A stretch of 7,909 nt of DNA from assembly GCA_050695655.1 (NCBI GenBank), contig JBOGTU010000033.1, positions 1 to 7,909 on the forward strand, written 5' to 3'. This stretch comes from DATKQD01 sp050695655. Its GTDB lineage: Bacteria > Chloroflexota > JAJPGV01. The notes under the pieces were generated by a model, which saw nothing but the letters and a program-made list of their open reading frames with translations, ran no database searches and was not told where the DNA came from. Both the position numbers and the translations under genes were made by a program. This document shows positions 1-5,669 of this stretch, one piece after another. The stretch's first letter is position 1, and each line of letters opens with the position of its first letter.

Positions 1-38
1 GTGTGATGGTGGGCCACCCCAATGAAGGCGATGTTCAC
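1..38 (-). CDS. N-terminus of probable Gfo/Idh/MocA-family oxidoreductase (partial)
   Basis: Only the first 12 codons are inside the window. Read on the minus strand from a GTG at 38-36 they give VNIAFIGVAHHH. This is the first beta strand and glycine turn of a Rossmann fold, in the form typical of Gfo/Idh/MocA NAD(P)-dependent sugar or polyol dehydrogenases, which often begin M-K-[IV]-A-[FL]-I-G-[VL]-[AG]-H. A Shine-Dalgarno-like GAAGGG (50-45) lies 6 nt before the GTG and supports this start. The gene follows the EthD-like gene by 51 nt on the same strand and is in frame with it, separated by that gene's TGA. Substrate and length cannot be judged. Other Rossmann enzymes remain possible because so little is visible. 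Confidence 0.5.
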   Translation of the reverse strand, partial: MNIAFIGVAHHH

Positions 39-89
39 CGTCGGCCCTTCAAATTCACACCAGGACCCGCGACCCAGGAGCCAAGCGCA

Positions 90-464
90 TCAACGGCGTA
101 CGGCGCGCACCTCGTAGCCGGCGGCTATGCTGGGCGTGATGTCCGCGTACACGCTGCGCTGCAGGTTACTGGTATGGCCGGTGACCGCGCGGTTCTGCCA
201 CTCGCTGGCAGGGCGGATGCGCAGGTACTCGGGCGAATCCAGCACGGCTGGCGACTCCAGACCATAGAGGGCGAGGTACCTGGGCGCACCCTCCAGGGCG
301 CGGTAGCGGCGGCCCCACAGCACGCCAGGCACGGCCAGGCGCTCAGGAAAGTGCTCCTCGTTGTACCAGCGGTTGATCTCGGCCTCATGAGCCGGGTCGA
401 AGTCCATGGCTGCCAGCAGCAGGCCGCCACCCAGTTTCAGCTCGTCGCCCATCTGGTGCTCCAT
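90..464 (-). CDS. Small EthD/DUF4286-like dimeric alpha/beta-barrel protein
   Basis: This is a 124-residue soluble protein with no signal peptide or membrane segment. The segment at residues 16-54 (LLAAMDFDP, then NRWYNEEHFPERLAVPG, then GRRY) is the hallmark of small ferredoxin-like alpha+beta proteins related to EthD and antibiotic-biosynthesis monooxygenase folds. In these, the W-Y-x-E-E-H helix follows the first strand. YLALYGLES (63-71) fits the third strand. Proteins of this type are usually dimers encoded beside dehydrogenases in degradation or secondary-metabolism operons; a precise reaction is not known. It lies 48 nt after the SDR stop and 51 nt before the Gfo/Idh-like start, so co-transcription is likely. 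The first ATG (464-462) abuts AGAGG with no spacer. The ATG at codon 5 (452-450) has GGAG 6 nt upstream and may be the real start, giving 120 residues. The family is well supported; the function is open. Confidence 0.75.
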   Translation of the reverse strand: MEHQMGDELKLGGGLLLAAMDFDPAHEAEINRWYNEEHFPERLAVPGVLWGRRYRALEGAPRYLALYGLESPAVLDSPEYLRIRPASEWQNRAVTGHTSNLQRSVYADITPSIAAGYEVRAVRR

Positions 465-512
465 CCTCTTTTTTGGGGCAGTCTACTCCACGTGGCGATG
501 CCCCCGAAGTCA

Positions 513-1307
513 TCACGTAGTGGGGACTTCGCCGCCATCCACCACCAGGGACTGGCCGGTGATGAAGGACGCGCGCGGGGAGGCCAGAAAGGCAACGGCG
601 TCGGCCAGCTCCTCCGGGCGGCCCACGCGGCCCATGGGGATGCCGAGCACGGCGTCCGCGCGGACGGCTTCGCGGCTGATACCGCGGGCCGCGGCCGTGC
701 TGGACTCGATTTCGAACAAGCGATCGGTCGCGATGCGACCAGGCAGCACACAGTTCACCCGGATGCCACTGGGCGCCAGGTCCACCGCCAGCGCCTTGGC
801 CATGCCATCCACCGCCGAGCGCACCGACGCTGAGAGCATGAGGTTGGCGATGAGGCCCGGCGCACGCACGCCAAAACCGGTGAGGTACACCAGCGCCCCA
901 CCGCCGTTGCGCTGCATGGCCGGCACCACCAGCCGGGTGAGGCGCACGGCCGAGAGCAGCAGCAGGTCCACCGCGGCCTGCCACTGCTGTTCGGACAGGT
1001 CGGCAAAGTGCCCTGGAGCCGGACCACCGGAGTTGGAGACGAGCACGTCTACTCGGCCGAAGTGATCCAGCGCCCGGGTCACGAACTCCTGGCATCCTTC
1101 CGTCGTGGCCACGTCCGCGGTAACCGGCAGCAGGGTGCCCGGAAAGCTTGCCGCCAGCCGCTGCGTCGCGGCCGAAATCGCCGCCGCATCGCGGCTGCAG
1201 AGCGCCACGCGCGCCCCTTCTCGGGCGAAGGCTTCGGCGATGGCGTAACCCAACCCGCGGCTGGCGCCGCTCACCAGCGCCACTTTGCCTGCCACCCCTA
1301 GATCCAT
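513..1307 (-). CDS. Short-chain dehydrogenase/reductase with altered catalytic motif
   Basis: This 264-residue protein has the length of a classical SDR (about 250) and a complete Rossmann fold. Visible landmarks are the cofactor glycine motif SGASRGLG (13-20), an acidic residue after strand 4 (D65 in TADVA), the NNAG-equivalent NSGG (92-95), LPGRIATD (188-195), and the C-terminal FITGQSLVVDGGE (248-260). R39 in CSRD after the second strand suggests NADP(H). The catalytic part is unusual: where most members have Ser and YxxxK, this one reads YLTGFGV (141-147) and LSASVRSAV (158-166). The Tyr/Lys pair is therefore replaced by S159 and R163. SDRs with L-S-N-x-[VI]-R here exist, often labelled 3-oxoacyl-ACP reductase, but their chemistry is unclear. 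The ATG lies 17 nt after the rimM stop, with no obvious Shine-Dalgarno, so it may depend on translation from rimM. The fold is certain; the substrate is unknown. Confidence 0.9.
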   Translation of the reverse strand: MDLGVAGKVALVSGASRGLGYAIAEAFAREGARVALCSRDAAAISAATQRLAASFPGTLLPVTADVATTEGCQEFVTRALDHFGRVDVLVSNSGGPAPGHFADLSEQQWQAAVDLLLLSAVRLTRLVVPAMQRNGGGALVYLTGFGVRAPGLIANLMLSASVRSAVDGMAKALAVDLAPSGIRVNCVLPGRIATDRLFEIESSTAAARGISREAVRADAVLGIPMGRVGRPEELADAVAFLASPRASFITGQSLVVDGGEVPTT

Positions 1308-1324
1308 CGAGAACGCGCGCGCGT

Positions 1325-1867
1325 TTAGGTGTCGGCCAGGCCAGGCAGCAGATGCACGGTCATCACGCCGGCCTCCAGATTCACATCGCGGATCACCTCT
1401 GGCGTGGCCGGCAGCAGCACTTCGGGCCCCTCGCCCTTCACTACGTACACGTCGTTGGCGCCCGTCTGCAGCACTTCGGTGAGCCTGCCCAGCGTGCGCC
1501 CATCGTCCGATTCGACGCGCAGCCCGGTGAGCTGGAACAAGTAGAACTCGCCCTCCGCCAGCGGTGCCAGATCGTCGCCGGGCACCTGCGCATGGCGGCC
1601 GGCCAGCTCCAGTGCCGTTTCGCGATCGTCCACGCCCTGCAGCTTCAGCACCAGCTGGCCCTTCTGCCGCCGGCTGGCGGTGATCGGGAAGGCCGCCTCC
1701 TTGCCTTCTACGAACAGCGTTCTGCCAGGAGCAAAGCGATCCGGGAAGCTGGTCTGCGGCATAAGACGCACCTCACCGTGCGTGCCGAAGGCGGCCACGA
1801 TGCGGCCTACCACGAGCCAGCGTGGCGCGGGGTTCATGGGACGAGCCGGAGGTTTCCCCGGCAACAT
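1325..1867 (-). CDS. rimM: Ribosome maturation factor RimM
   Basis: RimM binds ribosomal protein S19 and helps mature the 3' (head) domain of 16S rRNA in the 30S subunit. The protein has 180 residues, close to the usual 165-180. The N-terminal RimM barrel runs from about residue 17 to 100 with the signature VGRIVAAFGTHGEVRL (20-35). The C-terminal PRC-like barrel follows, with GEFYLFQLTGLRV (106-118), QTGANDVYVV (134-143), LLPATPEVI (151-159) and LEAGVMTVHLLPGL (164-177). All are canonical, so the gene looks intact. The start is uncertain: the first ATG at 1867-1865 and a second at codon 11 (MNPAPRWLVVG, which would give 170 residues) both lack a clear Shine-Dalgarno. The position after rpsP and khpA is the conserved genomic context for rimM. 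The gene expected next, trmD, is not here. Confidence 0.97.
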   Translation of the reverse strand: MLPGKPPARPMNPAPRWLVVGRIVAAFGTHGEVRLMPQTSFPDRFAPGRTLFVEGKEAAFPITASRRQKGQLVLKLQGVDDRETALELAGRHAQVPGDDLAPLAEGEFYLFQLTGLRVESDDGRTLGRLTEVLQTGANDVYVVKGEGPEVLLPATPEVIRDVNLEAGVMTVHLLPGLADT

Positions 1868-1979
1868 GCCGCGACGGCCGGCGGGATTGCCCAGGAGCTC
1901 GCGTTCCAGGCGAAGTGGCTGCTGCCGGGGGCTGGTCGACGGCCGCCCATGGCTTTCCGGCCCAACGTCTGGGCTGGGA
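1868..1979 (-). other. 112-nt khpA-rimM spacer with small hairpin
   Basis: This spacer is long for an otherwise tight cluster and I see no convincing gene in it. Five nt after the khpA stop there is a 5-bp inverted repeat, GCCCA/TGGGC, with a 5-nt loop (1974-1960). It is not followed by a T run on the minus strand, so a Rho-independent terminator is unlikely. The rimM reading frame stays open for a short way upstream of its first ATG (for example L-E-R-E-L-L-G-N-P). I see no ATG start there, and such residues do not resemble a normal RimM N-terminus. Confidence 0.35.
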
Positions 1980-2207
1980 TTAGACGATCTCGAGGACTAC
2001 GCGCTTACCCTCTTTGGCAGCCGCGACCTTCAGCAGCATGCGCAGGGCGTGCGCGGTGCGGCCACCTTTCCCGATGACCTTTCCCATGTCCTCGGGCGCC
2101 ACGGTGAGCTCCACAATGGTGCGCCGGCCAGAGTCGATCTCCTCCACCTTCACTTCGTCCGGTTGGGACACGAGGTTCTTGGCCAGGTACTCCACCAGTT
2201 CCTGCAC
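1980..2207 (-). CDS. khpA: KH-domain RNA-binding protein KhpA
   Basis: This 75-residue protein is a single type II KH domain, the usual length for KhpA (75-85). The nucleic-acid-binding GxxG loop is present as VIGKGGRTA (44-52), preceded by APEDMGK and followed by the helix AHALRMLLKVAAA and the terminal strand GKRVVLEIV. KhpA binds RNA broadly, and in several Gram-positive bacteria it pairs with KhpB/EloR to affect cell elongation and division and sRNA function. Whether it does so here is unknown. The start codon is GTG (2207-2205), 6 nt after the rpsP stop. A strong GGAGGAA Shine-Dalgarno lies 9 nt upstream of that GTG, inside the last codons of rpsP, which implies coupled translation. The order rpsP-khpA-rimM is widely conserved. 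Confidence 0.95.
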   Translation of the reverse strand: MQELVEYLAKNLVSQPDEVKVEEIDSGRRTIVELTVAPEDMGKVIGKGGRTAHALRMLLKVAAAKEGKRVVLEIV

Positions 2208-2213
2208 GCGCTG

Positions 2214-2741
2214 CTATTCCTCCGCGGCCTTGGCTGCGCGCGAGGCGCGCGCCCGCGTAGCCTTGGGCTTCTCCGCCGCCGGCTCCTTGGGCTTAGCGGC
2301 GGCGCGGCCACGACGCGCTGGGGCTGGCGCCGCTTCGGCTACGGCCTCAGCCGGCTCCGCGGCGACCGCCGCGACCTCGGCGCGCGGTGGGCGCACCAGG
2401 CGTGCGGGAGCGGTGCGAGCCGGACGAGGAGCGTGCTTCTCGCGCACCAGTTTGGCCGGCACCTGCGCCACAGCACGCTTCTTGGCGTCCTCATACGCGG
2501 TCATCACGCCGGCTTTGGTCAGCAGGCCGCGGGCGGTTTCCGATGGCTGGGCGCCCGTCTTGAGCCAAGCCACAGCCTTCTCGGGATCGACCTTCAGGGT
2601 AAACGGATCGGTCAGGGGGTTGTAGTGGCCCAGCACGGCAATAGCCTTCCCGTCACGCGGGGTATGCGAATCGGCAACCACAATACGGTAGCTGGCCTGC
2701 TTCTTCGCGCCTACACGCGTCAGGCGAATCCTCAAACTCAC
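2214..2741 (-). CDS. rpsP: 30S ribosomal protein S16 with long C-terminal extension
   Basis: S16 binds 16S rRNA in the body of the 30S subunit and is needed early in assembly. The core is unmistakable in residues 1-82: IRLTRVGAKKQASYRIVVAD (5-24), SHTPRDGKAIAVLGHYNPLT (25-44), the helix DPEKAVAWLKTGAQPSETA (52-70) and LLTKAGV (73-79). From about residue 83 a roughly 93-residue tail follows, made almost entirely of Ala, Pro, Arg, Lys, Glu and Val, with an A-[KR]-L-V-R motif twice (96-100 and 113-117). Such tails occur in several high-GC phyla and are probably disordered and basic. I place the start at GTG 2741-2739 because the family begins 1-4 residues before the I-R-L strand. An in-frame ATG at 2801 would add 20 Arg-rich residues not seen in S16. 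A -10-like TATACT sits 8 nt before the GTG and there is no Shine-Dalgarno, suggesting a leaderless message. Confidence 0.93.
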   Translation of the reverse strand: MSLRIRLTRVGAKKQASYRIVVADSHTPRDGKAIAVLGHYNPLTDPFTLKVDPEKAVAWLKTGAQPSETARGLLTKAGVMTAYEDAKKRAVAQVPAKLVREKHAPRPARTAPARLVRPPRAEVAAVAAEPAEAVAEAAPAPARRGRAAAKPKEPAAEKPKATRARASRAAKAAEE

Positions 2742-2749
2742 AAGCGCGA

Positions 2750-2755
2750 AGTATA
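2750..2755 (-). promoter_or_regulatory. Candidate -10 box of the rpsP operon (leaderless start)
   Basis: On the minus strand the hexamer is TATACT, a 5/6 match to TATAAT. Eight nt separate it from the rpsP GTG, so transcription would begin at or within a base or two of the start codon. No good -35 hexamer is seen 16-18 nt upstream. That region instead holds two GGAGCG copies on the plus strand (2763-2768 and 2774-2779), 11 bp apart. The rest of the 164-nt region between rpsP and the binding-protein gene contains only weak promoter-like sequence for the plus-strand gene. Confidence 0.5.
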
Positions 2756-2895
2756 CACGCGAGGAGCGCGAGCGGAGCGACACACGCACCCACGCGCGCA
2801 TTACAGCGAAGACAGGATGATGGTAGCCTTAGGCAAGCAGCGCGCGCTGGCCCGATTTGTGCGGAGCCCGGCGTAGCCCCATACGTTCCTCGACC

Positions 2896-2900
2896 GGAGG
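2896..2900 (+). promoter_or_regulatory. Ribosome binding site of the binding-protein gene
   Basis: GGAGG lies 5 nt upstream of the ATG at 2906 (spacer TAGTC). This is a strong Shine-Dalgarno and fixes the start, in contrast to the neighbouring divergent rpsP gene, which has none. Confidence 0.85.
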
Positions 2901-2905
2901 TAGTC

Positions 2906-4621
2906 ATGGCTTTGTTGTCCCCATCGCGTGTGCGGCATGTGCTGCAGCTCGTCAGCCTTCCCCTCATCGCCGTGCTCGTAGCCGCTTGTGGCGGCAGCGC
3001 CGCGCCCCCCAGCAGCGCCGCGGCCAGCAGCTCGCCCGCCGCCAGCACGGCTGCCTCAGCCAGCCCCAGCACCAGTTCGGCGGCGCCCACATCGTCCGCG
3101 GCCGGCGGGCCATCTGGCACGCTCACCTTCTCGGTGCCATCGTTCCTGGTGGAGACGTTCGACCCCTCCATCACGCAGAGCCTCATCTCCAGCCCCTCGC
3201 TGGGCGCGCCCATCTTCCAGGGCCTGTGGGCGTACATGCCGCCCAACGGCAAGATCATGCCGTACCTGCTGGACAGCGCCACCATGGCGCCCGACGCCAT
3301 GAGCTGGACGCTCAAGCTGCGAAAGGGCATCACCTTCTCCGATGGCTCACCCATGACGTCGGCAGATGTGAAGTTCTCGATCGACCGCTACCGCTCGCCG
3401 CAGGCGCGAACTTCCAACACGCAAACCCTGCAACATCTGATCAAGGACGTGACCATCGTCGATCCCCTGACCGTGAAGATCGACTTGAACTCGCCCTCGG
3501 TGCAGTTTCCGGGCGTGATGACCTTCCCTGGCAACTCGGTGCTCATGCTGCCCAAGGCCTACATCGACAAGGTCGGCTGGGGCACCTTCGCCACCAAGCC
3601 CATGGGCTCGGGCCCCTACATCCTGGCCAGCCACACGCCCGGCCAGTCCGTGACCTACACGCCCAGCAGCCACTACTGGGGCGGCCCTACCGGCAAGTCG
3701 CACGCGAGCTTCAGCACGATCAAAGTGCTGAAGGTGCCCGATGAGCAGACGCGCATCGCGCAGCTGCAGAGCCACTCCGCGGACATCGCGGAGATCAGCG
3801 CCACCAGCGTGAAGCAGGCCCAGCAGGCCAACCTGCACGTGCTCTCCTTCCCGGATTCGATCCCCTACGCCATCTTCTTCGCCGGCGACTACGGCAACTT
3901 CCCCAACAGCCCGCTGCGCAACACCGATGTGCGCAAAGCGCTGAACCTGGCCATCGACCGCAAGGCTCTGCTGAACGGCCTGAACGCCGGCCAGGGCGAG
4001 GTCGCCAACCTCTTCTCCAAGCCGGATCCCTCGATCGGCATCCCCAACGTGCCACCCATCCCGTACGACCCCGCGCAAGCCAAGCAACTGCTGGCCAAGG
4101 CCGGCTACCCCAATGGTTTCACCCTCAAATTCTGGGCCACCGACATCGTGGCCTGCAGCGCGGACTACGCCAAGCAGATGGGCGAGAGCCTGGCCAGTTA
4201 CTGGGGCAAGATCGGCGTCAAGACGGATGTGGTGCCCATTGCCTACACACTGCTGCGCCCCAAAGTGTTTGCCAATCCTGTGGCGCCGGATGTTGCCGGC
4301 ACGGCCTACGACTGGTGCGCCGGCGGCCCCACGCCCGCGGCCGAGCAGATGGAGACCCTCTTCTACACCAAGGGCCCCATCCACGAAACAAACGTGGCGG
4401 ACGCCGCCATCACCAAGGCGCTGGACGCGACCTCCGCCAGCACACAGGTGCAGCTCACGTCGGCGGCCTGGATGCAGCTCTACAACGAGTATGTGGATGT
4501 GCCGCTGTACCATGGGCCATACCTCTTCGCAGCCGACGCGAAGGCGGCCAACTACCCCATCACCCCGGGCCTGCCCGATATGCTCAGCTGGTGGGCAACC
4601 AGTCTGCCCTTCTCCAGCTAG
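2906..4621 (+). CDS. ABC transporter family 5 substrate-binding lipoprotein
   Basis: This 571-residue protein captures solute outside the membrane for an ABC importer of the peptide/nickel/opine class. A lipoprotein signal (residues 1-27) ends in the lipobox LVAAC, with lipidated C28. Residues 29-70 form a flexible linker of almost only Ala, Ser, Pro, Thr and Gly. The family 5 domain follows to the end, with landmarks LKLRKGITFSDGSPMTSADV (136-155), then KFSIDRY, KPMGSGPYIL (231-240), LRNTDVRKALNLAIDRKAL (337-355) and YDPAQAKQLLAKAGYPNGF (387-405). The length fits the family once the linker is allowed for. The mature part has just two cysteines, C417 and C471, which could form a disulfide. 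Two permease genes follow downstream after a strong hairpin. Ligand specificity (oligopeptides, dipeptides, sugars, others) cannot be read from the sequence. Start and reading frame are secure. Confidence 0.95.
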   Translation: MALLSPSRVRHVLQLVSLPLIAVLVAACGGSAAPPSSAAASSSPAASTAASASPSTSSAAPTSSAAGGPSGTLTFSVPSFLVETFDPSITQSLISSPSLGAPIFQGLWAYMPPNGKIMPYLLDSATMAPDAMSWTLKLRKGITFSDGSPMTSADVKFSIDRYRSPQARTSNTQTLQHLIKDVTIVDPLTVKIDLNSPSVQFPGVMTFPGNSVLMLPKAYIDKVGWGTFATKPMGSGPYILASHTPGQSVTYTPSSHYWGGPTGKSHASFSTIKVLKVPDEQTRIAQLQSHSADIAEISATSVKQAQQANLHVLSFPDSIPYAIFFAGDYGNFPNSPLRNTDVRKALNLAIDRKALLNGLNAGQGEVANLFSKPDPSIGIPNVPPIPYDPAQAKQLLAKAGYPNGFTLKFWATDIVACSADYAKQMGESLASYWGKIGVKTDVVPIAYTLLRPKVFANPVAPDVAGTAYDWCAGGPTPAAEQMETLFYTKGPIHETNVADAAITKALDATSASTQVQLTSAAWMQLYNEYVDVPLYHGPYLFAADAKAANYPITPGLPDMLSWWATSLPFSS

Positions 4622-4644
4622 GCCAGCGAGCAAAGGAACGTGTG

Positions 4645-4677
4645 GTCAGGGCCAGTGGAAGTTCCACTGGCCCTGAC
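4645..4677. repeat. Perfect 16-bp inverted repeat (intergenic hairpin)
   Basis: GTCAGGGCCAGTGGAA (4645-4660) is followed by one base and then its exact reverse complement (4662-4677). As RNA it would form a very stable GC-rich stem of about 14 bp with a short loop. It begins 24 nt after the stop of the binding-protein gene. No T run follows on the plus strand, and an A/T-poor sequence flanks it on the other side too, so it is not a standard Rho-independent terminator. The likely role is protection of the upstream mRNA 3' end or partial attenuation, giving more binding protein than permease. An operator role is possible. Confidence 0.8.
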
Positions 4678-4692
4678 GCGCTGTTGGCCGCT

Positions 4693-4720
4693 CGTTTGGG
4701 CACGTTGGCCCGACCAAACG
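4693..4720. repeat. Second, shorter inverted repeat before the permease gene
   Basis: CGTTTGG (4693-4699) and CCAAACG (4714-4720) are exact reverse complements separated by 14 nt. The sequence between them contains GGGC/GCCC complementarity, partly overlapping the left arm, that could form a competing smaller stem. It lies 22 nt upstream of the GTG of the first permease gene. It could be a second hairpin near the translation start or a dyad binding site. Seven bp in GC-rich DNA is not far above chance. Confidence 0.35.
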
Positions 4721-4742
4721 CGCCCGAAGCCTCGCTGAGCCG

Positions 4743-5669
4743 GTGATCGCCTTCATTGGCCGGCGCTTACTGCAGGGGCTGATCGTCCTGCTTGGCGCCA
4801 GCATGCTCATCTTTGGTTTGGTTCGCGCCACGGGAAATCCGGCGGCGTTGCTGCTGCCGCCCTACGCCACCCAGGAGCAGGTAGCCGCGCTGATGCACCA
4901 GCTGGGCCTGGACCAGCCGCTGTACACGCAGTACTGGATATTTCTCCAGCGCGCGGTGCACGGCAACTTCGGCACCTCGCTGCAACTGCAAACGCCGGTG
5001 CTGCTGCTGCTGGAGCAGCGGGTGCCCAACTCGCTGAAGCTGGCCGGGCTGTCACTGCTGTTCGCGCTGCTCATCGGGCTGCCGCTGGGCATCACGGCGG
5101 CCACGCGGCAGGGCGGCTTTGTGGACCATGCCTCCACCGGGCTGGCGACCATCGGGCAGTCCATCCCCTCCTTCTGGCTGGCCATCGTGTTCGTGGCCGT
5201 TTTCGCCGGCAAGCTGCGGTTGCTGCCGGCGGCCGAAGCCAACGGCGTGAGCAGCTACGTCCTGCCGGTGGCCGCTCTCACCATCACCGGCTTCCTCCTA
5301 TCAGGCACCATCCGCTTTGTCCGTTCCGGCATGCTGGAGGTGCTGAACCTCGATTATGTGAAGGTGGCGCGGGCCAAGGGCTTGCCCGAGCGATTGGTCA
5401 TCTGGCGGCACGCACTGCGCAACGCGCTGATCCCCCTGGTGACCTTCCTGGGCTTCTACATCACGCTGCTGGTGGGCGGCGTCTCGCTGGCGGTTGAGCT
5501 GGTTTTCGCCTGGCCGGGCCTGGGGCCGCTGCTGTACGACGCGGTCCTCGCGCGCGACTTCCCGGTGGTGCAGGCGGTGGTGATCATCTACGTCGCCGCG
5601 TTCGTGGTGATGAGCATCGTCGTCGATCTCATCTATCTGCTGCTGGACCCAACAGTCGCCTACCGATGA
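4743..5669 (+). CDS. ABC transporter permease, DppB/OppB type
   Basis: This 308-residue inner-membrane subunit forms half of the import channel. It has about six membrane segments (roughly 9-29, 99-121, 137-157, 172-192, 230-252, 275-300). The N-terminal part is typical of DppB: IGRRLLQGLIVLLGASMLIF (5-24), then PYATQEQVAALMHQLGLDQP (40-59) and HGNFGTSL (73-80). The cytoplasmic EAA loop that docks with the ATPase is at about 204-229 (DYVKVARAKGLPERLVIWRH and following ALRNAL). The end, RDFPVVQAVV then DLIYLLLDPTVAYR, is also standard. The start is GTG at 4743, 121 nt after the binding-protein gene. No clear Shine-Dalgarno precedes it, but the protein aligns with the family from its first residues. 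Its stop overlaps the next start in ATGA, so the two permeases are translated in a coupled way and probably in equal amounts. Confidence 0.95.
   Translation: MIAFIGRRLLQGLIVLLGASMLIFGLVRATGNPAALLLPPYATQEQVAALMHQLGLDQPLYTQYWIFLQRAVHGNFGTSLQLQTPVLLLLEQRVPNSLKLAGLSLLFALLIGLPLGITAATRQGGFVDHASTGLATIGQSIPSFWLAIVFVAVFAGKLRLLPAAEANGVSSYVLPVAALTITGFLLSGTIRFVRSGMLEVLNLDYVKVARAKGLPERLVIWRHALRNALIPLVTFLGFYITLLVGGVSLAVELVFAWPGLGPLLYDAVLARDFPVVQAVVIIYVAAFVVMSIVVDLIYLLLDPTVAYR

Noticed and set aside
3..833. Plus-strand open frame over the Gfo/Idh start, the EthD-like gene and part of the SDR gene
   Set aside because: It crosses the ends of recognised minus-strand genes and its sequence has no family features; it is a shadow of their codon use.
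1314..1323. (CG)5 run between rimM and the SDR gene
   Set aside because: A short dinucleotide run in a GC-rich spacer; no sign of a functional element.
2742..2801. Longer rpsP start at ATG 2801-2799
   Set aside because: It would add 20 Arg/Ser-rich residues before the S16 N-terminal strand, includes the likely promoter, and has no Shine-Dalgarno.
1680..2876. Plus-strand open frame over rimM, khpA and rpsP
   Set aside because: It is antisense to three conserved genes and its Arg/Gly/His-rich product resembles no known protein.
2857..2885. TTGTGC and CATACG, 17 nt apart, as a promoter for the binding-protein gene
   Set aside because: Each hexamer matches consensus at only three positions; not separable from chance.
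3347..4633. A 428-codon open frame on the minus strand opposite the binding-protein gene
   Set aside because: It is rich in Val, Gly, His, Arg and Asp with no recognisable domain, and lies wholly antisense to a clear family 5 protein. Long antisense frames are expected in GC-rich coding DNA.
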